From positions 2,783,837 to 2,847,836 of the forward strand of contig SMSO01000037.1 of NCBI GenBank assembly GCA_004764695.1: a DNA stretch of 64,000 bases. Direction: 5' to 3'. Made by a program: the position numbers and the translations under genes. Below are positions 12,869 to 21,027 of this stretch, piece after piece; position 1 is the first letter of the stretch, and every line of letters begins with the position of its first letter. Under the pieces are notes generated by a model. That model had not been told where the DNA came from. It saw only the letters and a program-made list of their open reading frames with translations, and did not search any database. Origin of the DNA: Schizochytrium sp. TIO01. Lineage: Eukaryota; Sar; Bigyra; Thraustochytrida; Thraustochytriidae.

Positions 12869-13576
12869 ATGGCAGGATCGGGCGTGGGCACTGTGCTAAG
12901 GCGGGAGCTCCTGGCGGGAGCCCGCACCCTCGACACGAGGATACAATCTGTGCATTTGCGAGCTGGGCCTACGTTGAAGATGCGTGGGTCAGACATGTTT
13001 CACGCTCGTGAATTTGAGCGTTTTACGAGATATGTGCCGCACATTAACGCCAATGATCCCATTCGGGACGGTGCTGCTCAGCAGTACAGCATTGAGAGCC
13101 TCTTTGCCAAAGCGTTTCCTTCAGACGAGGCCATGCAGGACTCTACTGAAGCCGGTTTTGCAGCCTTACGTACGATTTCCCGTCGCAACCAGATTTACAA
13201 AAACCAGACTTATTCACCGGCCAAACCGGACTACGTCAAGCTCGATATTGGAAATGTCTTCCACCATAAGAAGCATGGTTTTCGTGGAGTTGTCGTCCAG
13301 TGGTTTCTTGAATGTCCTGCTGGGCCAGATTGGCTTGAGCAGTGGGGGCCCTTCAAGAAGGGTGCTAACCAACCTTTTTACCGCACGCTTGTAGATACTC
13401 ACGACCGCCCTCAGCCCTTCATGGCGTTGGCTGCCGAAGAGAACCTTGAGTATCTTCCCAACCCTGAGGGCCCAGAGGTTTCTCACCCCAAAATTGACGA
13501 ATTTTTTACAGACTTTGAGTTTGGCCACTTTGTGCTCAAGGACAAAATGGCCTGGGCCTTCCCCGAAGACTGGTAG
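12869..13576 (+). CDS. YccV/HspQ-like (hemimethylated DNA-binding-like) domain protein
   Basis: The product is 235 residues from the first in-frame ATG at 12869; the open frame reaches further upstream but has no ATG there. Residues about 124-222 match the YccV-like family, also seen in bacterial HspQ and at the C-terminus of FBXO21-type F-box proteins. Visible hallmarks are an opening GNVFHHKKHGFRGVVV segment (residues 128-143), NQPFYRTLVD (167-176), AEENLEYL (189-196) and a closing HPKIDEFFTDF (206-216). The first ~40 residues are rich in Arg, Ala and Leu and poor in acidic residues, which suggests import into mitochondria. The middle part (60-120) is helical and unassigned. Family members have been linked to proteolysis control (HspQ) and DNA binding (YccV), but the role of eukaryotic organellar versions is not clear. 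The gene converges on DRC2, about 690 bp away. Confidence 0.85.
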   Translation: MAGSGVGTVLRRELLAGARTLDTRIQSVHLRAGPTLKMRGSDMFHAREFERFTRYVPHINANDPIRDGAAQQYSIESLFAKAFPSDEAMQDSTEAGFAALRTISRRNQIYKNQTYSPAKPDYVKLDIGNVFHHKKHGFRGVVVQWFLECPAGPDWLEQWGPFKKGANQPFYRTLVDTHDRPQPFMALAAEENLEYLPNPEGPEVSHPKIDEFFTDFEFGHFVLKDKMAWAFPEDW

Positions 13577-14266
13577 TTATTGTGGCTACCTTTGTAGGTA
13601 GATAGATATTCGCCAGGAGATCTCCAAGAACCAAATGGCAAGGGGCTGTCTAGCACGACAAATCAGTGTTAGCGTGCAAACCTTTTACATAACCGGCCTC
13701 TTTTGTATGCGAAGTTCCATCCTGCCTGGCACCTTTAGGTCTTATTTTGTTTACTGGACGTCACGAGATGCAGCTCTAATCAATCAGCGCGCTTGTGTCA
13801 CATGACTGATCGCTCTTGTTTGGCTTATCCAACTAATTACCCATTGCAAATATTATACAATGTGCCAACTTTGAGCCTTTACTTGATTACTTGCTAGCAT
13901 CCTGACTTGCTTCTTTGTTGAACCGCTTCTGATGCCAATGAGAAAAGCTTCTATTCTGCGTAAGATTGTTCTCTGTTACATGATCTTTAAATAAAACATT
14001 ATGAATCTGCCGGCCTAAGGACTACAGCCAATGGAATATTGAGACCAAATGCCAGGGTTTGGAAAGATGGGTAGCGACTGTAAAATCCGAGATCGGTATT
14101 TATTGGTGATTTAAAAGGATTAAAGAAAGAATATGCCATATCATCTTACTTTGCATGTCTACGCCAGTATCGAATCCAGCACTGGCCTGATATCTCAGGC
14201 ACTACTCACAAACATGGGATCTCATCTCAGCGAACACGAGTATTAGTAGCAGCAGCAATTAATGAA
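13577..14266. other. Intergenic region between convergent genes
   Basis: The 3' ends of the YccV-domain gene (+) and DRC2 (-) face each other across this AT-rich gap. It presumably holds both polyadenylation regions. AATAAA-like strings occur (for example AAATAAAAC near 13989). I see no gene or repeat. Confidence 0.4.
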
Positions 14267-15919
14267 TTAGCGTCGAGAGGAAATTGTACAGGTTGCTGAT
14301 CGAACAGCAAGTGATCCGTCCACAACTGTAGGAGGGACACCACGAGCGGCACTTGCACGCCGCGTAACATTGACACGCCCGTTGACAACAAGCAATGGGT
14401 TAGCGTTATCTAGAGTCTCTGGAGTTACTGTCACACCATCGAGGTATTGCTTAAGCAATGCTTTGAGTAAGTTGTGCTCGTTTTGCAAACGTTCTTTCTC
14501 CTTATCTACAGCAAGTTTAGTTAACAGTGCTTTGTTGAATCTCTTAAAAAATCCATCTAGACCTTGCCACTCATCGACAAGTTTACCATCAGATGCCACT
14601 GCTCTTGCCTTATCCATAAGTTCGGCAGGGGTCTCGAGGTCATGATGTAGTACTCCCATCTTACCGCCACTCTCTTCAGTGTCAGTCGCATCCTTGTCCT
14701 TCTTCTCTTTCTCGTCTGAAGGGCTTGTGCCCACCATACCAGCTGAATCACTTTCTTCTTCTCCGGTATCAGAGGTTTCGTAGAAAGGCAAGACTTTCTC
14801 CTCCATAGTCTCGTAATTTCTGGCCATTTCCGCAAGCTTGAGAATGCGTTCTGCAAGGTCCACATTCGAGGAAATCTTTTTCCGTGCCTCACTAGTTGCC
14901 TTTGTGAGATCTGCCAAACGGGTTGCCTGGGAATCTCGAAATTTGTTCATACGGGTTTTCAAATCTAGGAAGTGCCGATTGATTTGGTCTTTTTCAGCAC
15001 GCAAACTGCCGTTCCGGTCATCACACTCCTTCATATTTTGCGAAATCTTGGTACGCCAATGACTTAAGGATGCTTGCAAACGCTCAATTTTTTTAATTTT
15101 CGCTTCGATCTCCTTTGAGAGTTCATTATCTTTACGTGTGAGGAACTTGAAGTCTTGCGTACGCTGATCAGTGTTCTGCAGATAGTTCAAGTGTGCGGAT
15201 TCAAAGCAACGTTCGAGTTCTTCAATTGTGCTTTCAAGGGTAATTCGTAGAATATTGACATCTTCGAGGTTTTTGTTGCGCACCTCCTCCCGAGTTTGTT
15301 CATGCTCCTGACGTTCCTCACCCTCACGTTCTGCTTCTTTTGCATCAACTGCGGCAACAATGTCAAGAAGCTCCTGTTTTTCAAGTTGATGTTGCATTTG
15401 GATTTGTTCACGCTCAGCGTTAAACTCAGCAGCGATCTCAGTCATTTCTGCCTCAAATTCATTCTCAAGAGCAAGAAGGCGAGCATCCTGTTGGTCAATA
15501 AGTCGATCGATGTTTGTCAAGTGCGATCGAAGCGCAGTTTGATATTGTTCCTCTGCTTCTTCAAGATCACGATCGAGACTTTGGATAATAGCATCCTTTC
15601 GATCCACGTCACGTTCGTGATTTTGGGAAAGAATCTCAATGTCGTTGCGGAGAGATTCCACCTTGGCAAGGCGTAAGATTTTCCGCCACTGCTGCTGCAC
15701 GCGTAGACGATTAGTTTGCGTATTACGTGCTTCTTGCATCATTTCAGTTTCAAGTCGCGCACGAAGCTGAAGTGCACGTTGTTTACGAGCATCATTTTCT
15801 GCGAGACGCAACTTCTTTTCTTCCTCAGCGCGGTCTTCCTCGCTCATTTCAGGGTCCCCCTTGCCGCCCTTGCCGCCCTTTTTCTTGCCGCCTTTGACAT
15901 CCTTGCCAAGAACCGCCAT
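14267..15919 (-). CDS. DRC2: Dynein regulatory complex subunit 2 (CCDC65/DRC2)
   Basis: DRC2 is a core coiled-coil subunit of the nexin-dynein regulatory complex. It pairs with DRC1 along axonemal outer doublets and is needed for normal ciliary beating. The 550-residue product shows the family's most conserved segments: QQQWRKILR (residues 75-83), NDIEILSQNHERDVDRKD (92-109), EEAEEQYQTALRSHL (120-134) and the KLAEMARNYETMEEKVLPFYE block (361-381). Almost all of residues 30-380 is coiled coil. The N-terminus has a basic Gly/Lys-rich stretch (9-21). After the PFY motif comes an acidic linker (385-420), a second helical segment (425-495) and a Val/Arg-rich tail. The start is the ATG at 15917-15919, followed by MAVLGKD. 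The protein implies that the organism makes motile flagella, at least in one life stage. Confidence 0.92.
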   Translation of the reverse strand: MAVLGKDVKGGKKKGGKGGKGDPEMSEEDRAEEEKKLRLAENDARKQRALQLRARLETEMMQEARNTQTNRLRVQQQWRKILRLAKVESLRNDIEILSQNHERDVDRKDAIIQSLDRDLEEAEEQYQTALRSHLTNIDRLIDQQDARLLALENEFEAEMTEIAAEFNAEREQIQMQHQLEKQELLDIVAAVDAKEAEREGEERQEHEQTREEVRNKNLEDVNILRITLESTIEELERCFESAHLNYLQNTDQRTQDFKFLTRKDNELSKEIEAKIKKIERLQASLSHWRTKISQNMKECDDRNGSLRAEKDQINRHFLDLKTRMNKFRDSQATRLADLTKATSEARKKISSNVDLAERILKLAEMARNYETMEEKVLPFYETSDTGEEESDSAGMVGTSPSDEKEKKDKDATDTEESGGKMGVLHHDLETPAELMDKARAVASDGKLVDEWQGLDGFFKRFNKALLTKLAVDKEKERLQNEHNLLKALLKQYLDGVTVTPETLDNANPLLVVNGRVNVTRRASAARGVPPTVVDGSLAVRSATCTISSRR

Positions 15920-16628
15920 GATTGCTACGATTTGAGCAACTACCTAAGCGACTTCCCGCAAACTTGTGAAGGCTTGTCGTTTGAGGAGGTGCTGTTACCC
16001 GATCGTTTTCGCCGCCTCCTCCACGCGACGGCTGCTAAATAAGCAGAGAATCTGCTTGTCTTTGTTTCCCAACTTGCTCGCCACTTGGTGCTTGACGAGA
16101 TACGAATGAGCAGTAAATAAGTATCGTAGCGCACACAAGCAAAAGAAAGACAGGATCGCAACGCTACCTAACTGTGCGCATAACTAGCAAAGTACACACT
16201 AGCGTTTGGGAACTATGCAGCTTTCATTAAACGATCTAGAAGTTTTGTTTATATCCTTATTGTTCTCTCTTATTTCAAGTTATACTAAGTGAAACTCATA
16301 TACCATGAAAGATAGGTAGGATAATCTAACGGATAGGTGTGTGCGGAATTCTTGTTAGATGTATTTAGAAAATATGAATTACAAGACTTCGAGTAGAACT
16401 TGCAACTCTGATTATGGGATGGTATTATCTAATTTGCAAAATAGTGTGATTAGGGGTAGGTAGCAAGTAGTAGAATGCGTTATTTTAGGGTAAGGTATTA
16501 ATTAACTAAAGGTAAAGTTAGCACTTCTTTGGGGTTCACAATGCGAGAGCGGCAAAAGATAGTCATTGCAAGGTATATGTTGCGGCTTCAAAGAGAATGT
16601 TCAACAGTGTTTATGGTTTTTGGAAAGT
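15920..16628. other. Spacer upstream of DRC2
   Basis: This should contain the DRC2 promoter (DRC2 reads leftward) and the 3' region of the next coiled-coil gene. An imperfect inverted repeat ATTGCT-N8-AGCAAC lies at 15921-15940, directly before the DRC2 start codon. Its half-sites resemble those of ciliary RFX X-boxes, but the 8-base spacing is too long for a standard X-box. The rest (about 16200-16520) is AT-rich with no gene visible. Confidence 0.35.
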
Positions 16629-18539
16629 TCACTTTGCGAGTCGAGAGAGCTCCTCTTCTTCGCGGCAGAATTGATCAAGAAGATCAAGACGCTGAGATGC
16701 CCAATCACGACACAAGCGTCGCTCTGCCTCAAGGTTTTGTGCAAGGTTAGCGGAACGAGTCACCTCCGCAAGCAAACGTTGGTGCAGGTTCTCCATTTTG
16801 TTGTTTGTGTCCAGCAGGCGCCTCTCTTGGGCCTGGTTTTGCGCCTGAGATCTTTGCAAGGATTCCTGCAAGTTTGCGAGCTGGCGATCCTTACGCATAA
16901 GAGTCTGCTTAATATCTGTTGAGTCAGCAGTGGTTTCTTCACGAACATGTTCAAGCTGTTTGATTTTGGTGCGAGCATCATCCAATTCACGCTGCTTACG
17001 AATGATGCGTTGATCAGAGTCTTTGAGGCGCTCAGAGAGGTCCTTGACCACAGACGCGTGCTTGCGTTCTGACTCATGGAGTTGTTTTCGCAGGAGAACA
17101 GTGTTTTCTTCGAGCTCCTCAATGGTGCTCCCAAGAAGAGTTATCCGCTGCTCAGCAGTACTGAGTGCAGATAATGTGTCAGAGAGAGTAGTTGCCTGGG
17201 TCTCTGTGCGCTCCTCGAGCTCTTTGTTACGCTTATATAGATGATCGCGATCAGCTTTAATAGTTTCGAGTTCACGCTGTGCAGATGCGAAACGGTCTTC
17301 GTCAGAAGATCGCAAATCCTCCAAAGAGATCCGAGCTTCATCAAGTTGCTCTTCCAGGGCATTAATCCGCGTTTGCAGCTCTCGGACACGCAGCTCCTCA
17401 CTTTGTGCACGGTCGTGCTCACTTCGCAACTCATCTTGCGCAAGTTCAAGATCCTTCTCAGCCTGGGCCCGGTCATCCTCCCGCGCTTTCTTTTCCTGAT
17501 CCAACGCCTCCATCAAAAAGGATTCAGAGGATCGTGCAGCTTCACGAGCTTTTGCAATCTCTTTCTCCTTTTCTTCAACACGGGTCTCCAGAACCTGAAC
17601 CCGCTCGAGGGCCACCTCAAGGTCGCCGTAGAGTCTTCCTTGGGAGTCAATCGTCTCTTGAGCTCCCGCAAGTGAGTTGCGGAGCTGCTGATTCTGCTGA
17701 GTCAGAGCTCGAATTCGAACATCCTTCTTAGCACTGTCTGCCTTAGTACGTTCAAATGCCAGACGCTGGCTACGAAGCTTCTCTAGAGATGCCTGGATTC
17801 GCACTACATCGCCAGAGCGCATCATTCCCATAATTGAAGCTTCTTCTTGACGATCACCAAACGAAGGTGGTACAGATGCCGGAGATGCCACCATTGTTCC
17901 GGGAGTCATCCCTACCAGGCGACCAACACCTCGACCCGGCGTTGAGTGAGGTGTTGAGAATGCAGCTCGGTTCTCTTGGAGCGGCGTCATCGGGTTGACA
18001 TCTGCCTTTTGATGGAATCTCTCTTGCTCATACGCTGCAAGGTTAAACTTTGGTGGAGGTGGAGTGACTTCCTGCGGATTATTGTGGGCTCTGGCTTGGC
18101 GTGTACCTGGCGTCGGCATGCTCACGGCGCTGTTGGCGCTGCCGAGCCTTCCTCTGCCAGACGTTTCGGGCGTCCTAGAGGTCATTTCAAGCTCAATGTC
18201 CTCCATGGAGTCTGCCACGATGATCGAAAATGGTTTGCTGATCGACTTGAGTCTAGCGAGTTCCTTTTGCACGAGAGCCACAGGCATTTTCACGAAAGAG
18301 ACTTTGGCACTTCCAAGAGAAGCTCCAACGAGGACTTGTCCAGGCATAAGTGAAGAATCACCTGCTACAATGCCATGGACTGCTGCAATTCGAGACGACG
18401 GTTCTTGAGCATCTCTTCTTACTTGAATAGTGACCCTTTCATCAACAGTGACCCTGCGAACACTGTTGCTTTGCTGCATTTGTGGCGTATGAGGTGGTAC
18501 CGAAGCGGTCCGCGGTCGTAGTGCTGGTGAAGCGTACAT
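16629..18539 (-). CDS. Long coiled-coil protein with possible PDZ-like N-terminal domain (636 aa)
   Basis: I do not recognise the family. Residues about 28-112 look like a small mixed alpha/beta domain: a short strand (VTIQV), then IAAVHGIVAGDSSLMPGQVLVG, then a helix VALVQKELARLKSI and a closing strand PFSIIVAD. This order of a GD-like turn, a G-x-V-L strand, a helix and a final strand is reminiscent of PDZ domains, but it is only a pattern judgement. Residues 115-235 are Ser/Thr/Pro-rich and probably disordered, with many TP sites (TPETSGR, TPGTRQ, TPLQEN, TPGR). Residues ~240-635 form nearly unbroken coiled coil. There is no membrane segment. The ATG at 18537-18539 is the first in frame. 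The gene reads in the same direction as DRC2, about 0.7 kb away, and diverges from the RCC1 gene. A cytoskeletal or basal-body scaffold is plausible; there is no direct evidence. Confidence 0.82.
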   Translation of the reverse strand: MYASPALRPRTASVPPHTPQMQQSNSVRRVTVDERVTIQVRRDAQEPSSRIAAVHGIVAGDSSLMPGQVLVGASLGSAKVSFVKMPVALVQKELARLKSISKPFSIIVADSMEDIELEMTSRTPETSGRGRLGSANSAVSMPTPGTRQARAHNNPQEVTPPPPKFNLAAYEQERFHQKADVNPMTPLQENRAAFSTPHSTPGRGVGRLVGMTPGTMVASPASVPPSFGDRQEEASIMGMMRSGDVVRIQASLEKLRSQRLAFERTKADSAKKDVRIRALTQQNQQLRNSLAGAQETIDSQGRLYGDLEVALERVQVLETRVEEKEKEIAKAREAARSSESFLMEALDQEKKAREDDRAQAEKDLELAQDELRSEHDRAQSEELRVRELQTRINALEEQLDEARISLEDLRSSDEDRFASAQRELETIKADRDHLYKRNKELEERTETQATTLSDTLSALSTAEQRITLLGSTIEELEENTVLLRKQLHESERKHASVVKDLSERLKDSDQRIIRKQRELDDARTKIKQLEHVREETTADSTDIKQTLMRKDRQLANLQESLQRSQAQNQAQERRLLDTNNKMENLHQRLLAEVTRSANLAQNLEAERRLCRDWASQRLDLLDQFCREEEELSRLAK

Positions 18540-21027
18540 CGTGCTCTTAAAGTCCCTCAGATATATTGAACTTCAACTCTGATTTGAGTGCCAACCGATT
18601 TCCCGCTTTGGCGTTGCAGAGTACACTGCAAAGTCCTCCACGACGTCGATGGGAAAAAAAAAAAAGGCCACCTCGAATGAATGAGCCTCCGCTACCTAGT
18701 CCAGCGTGGCCAGCGTACACGGGCGCGCGACTACCGAGCCGAGCAACCAGGCAGGGCCTCTAGATTCGCTGCAGAACTCTTCCGCCACCCGAGATCCGAT
18801 TTTGGCCACAAACAAGAGGTAGTAGCGTGTTTACCTGCGTATCGGCACTTGGTGTTCACCCAAGGAGGCGGTGATTGTGCTTCTCTTTCTTCTCTTTCAC
18901 TCCATCTCTTACTTCATTCACTTATATAATAACTAGGAGGTGCTACGCCTATTACCCTGTTTATGTAATGAATGATCTTGTAATGCTAAGCACCCATTTT
19001 ATTTTAGCTCCTCTTCTCTTCAGGCTCAGCCGCTTGGGTGTAAATGGTCTCTTAGGCATCCATTCCAGTATGTGTACTTTATATGGGCTTGCTCACCCCA
19101 TCAATCCCTGTTTGTGCTGTCTGATAAACCTGTTAATTAATTCATTTCCCCAAGATGGTGACTTGATATCAGAGACGATGACTCGCTTTTTTCTCCCTGC
19201 CTCGTTTCCTTACCCTGTTATTTTGGTAACGCTTTTGTCTCTGCCCACACTGCACTCTTTGTGAGGAAGACCAACCCAGTGGTGCCTGAGACAACACTGG
19301 GCTAGAGTCCCCCATTATAACTATTTTTAGTTTATCCGTGAGGTTATATCTTGTCTGCAGTGGAGCTGTGAGTGACAAGCGACGAAAGAAACGGTGAAAC
19401 GTGCAAACTTTTAATTATAAAAGCCTTCTTTTAAAAACTTTTATAGGGGCATTACTGAAGATAAATTACTCCGATCGGGTAAACGGGAGAAAGAGAGGAA
19501 ATCTGTAACAACTTGCCAAATCGTTATTGCTCGCAGAAGATTTATCAAATTACGGGGAGTTTTGAAATATGAAGACTACTAACAGTTATAAAATGAAGAG
19601 GAAGAATATTCACTTTGTAAAATTTTAAAAGTGAATGTTCATGCATTCTATCAAAGAAGGGCCACTCTGTCAATAAGAATATATGTACATGCAGGAATCT
19701 GTGATGGCCAAACGAAAGCAGGTTCTAATAATCAGTTTCAAAGCCCCTTTGTTGAGGAACACATATACAAAAGGAAGGTAGGAAAAGACTGGTTGAATCT
19801 GTATGCTTAGTTTGCATACAAGTGTAGTGGTCGTTGAGTTTTCGGATAGTTAGTGAAATTGAATATCGAACGATACACTTCCTATGAGCTATATCTTGTA
19901 TAAAACAATTGGAATTACTTCAAATTTAACCTAAGCATTAATAGCTTGAATTCGATCTAGTATAGCGTTGAGTTTCTTAAGAAACCTCGCTCTTTGAAGC
20001 TAAGATGAAGCGCGAACAAATTTGTCCGTGCAAACTTCGAGCCTCTATGTAAACCCTGTGCATATCATGTAGCTCATATCAGCATAACAAATAGCTTCCG
20101 ATATATTCAATACAATAACTGTGAAGGAAGATTAGCTTACGATATAGAAGGAGCTAAATTTGCATCACTGTAGTAGAATTCAGAGTATCCAGACTCTGAA
20201 CAATGTTTTTCAATATAGATGAATTGCTTTAATAAATTTGCAATGCTACAAAGCAAAGCCGGCATCTACGTTTCCTAGTTAGTTGCAGTAAATTGCAATC
20301 AGTTTTGGTTAATGTCAGGTTCTTGAGAGGAACAGCTTCTGCAGAATTCCATGCTTGACACAGCATGCAATACAAGAGGGCGACCATTTGATGTGATCTT
20401 TGCCTGAATAATGCCAAATTTATAGACCTTGTTGTTTAGAATCTTTATCAAGGACAAATTATTACTACTTCAGGTTAGGTTTTATACCCTGTCGTTATCA
20501 GCTTCCTTTATAGTCAGCTGAGTAGATTTCATACAAATCTTTGCATTAGAACGAGTTACTCCAAGGAGGTTGGTTTAACTAAATTAGAGCCCTAGCTCTT
20601 TTAATGGTCCTATGTTCTTTATACTAAGGTATAGTAGACCCCGTGCAAGGATGTTTCATGCGGGTAGCTGTCTATTTATTTTAATTGCTGCTCATATGTT
20701 CCAAACTAATTTTTTCCCGATGTATTTATATCTTTCGGGAAATAAATGCTTGGCTAGCGATAATAGAGAAAATATGTCAGACAGGTGCGTGCAAGTGACA
20801 CCTGTGTGTACAATAAACAAAGCAACCACGGCATTTTGCTGCAGCCGATATTGTTAGAAGAGGGATTGCAGTGACTATCCTAGTAAGTATTATTAGTAAC
20901 ACCTAATAGCTTATATAGGAAATAAAAGAAGAGCCGTTGACGTCTAAGGCAATTGATGTGACTCTTTGTGGTTTGAGAGTGGGTAAACAGTCCCCAAACT
21001 TGAGAGCTAGTGCTCTAAGATTACAGA
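18540..21027. other. Intergenic region between divergent coiled-coil and RCC1-SPRY genes
   Basis: The left ~350 bases are GC-rich and likely carry the promoter of the coiled-coil gene. The remainder is AT-rich without a supportable gene. Open frames here (for example 18875-19264) are hydrophobic chance frames without an internal pattern. A TATA-like TTATATAGG at 20911-20919 lies about 115 bases before the RCC1-SPRY start and could be its core promoter. Confidence 0.4.
20911..20919 (+). promoter_or_regulatory. Possible TATA element of RCC1-SPRY gene
   Basis: TTATATAGG stands about 110-117 bases upstream of the ATG at 21028, a plausible distance for a TATA box with a leader of about 80 bases. 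It is the only TATA-like string close to the start. AT-rich background makes a chance match likely. Confidence 0.2.

Noticed and set aside
15921-15940. Inverted repeat before DRC2 considered as an RFX X-box
   Set aside because: Half-sites are separated by eight bases rather than one to three, and the repeat touches the start codon.
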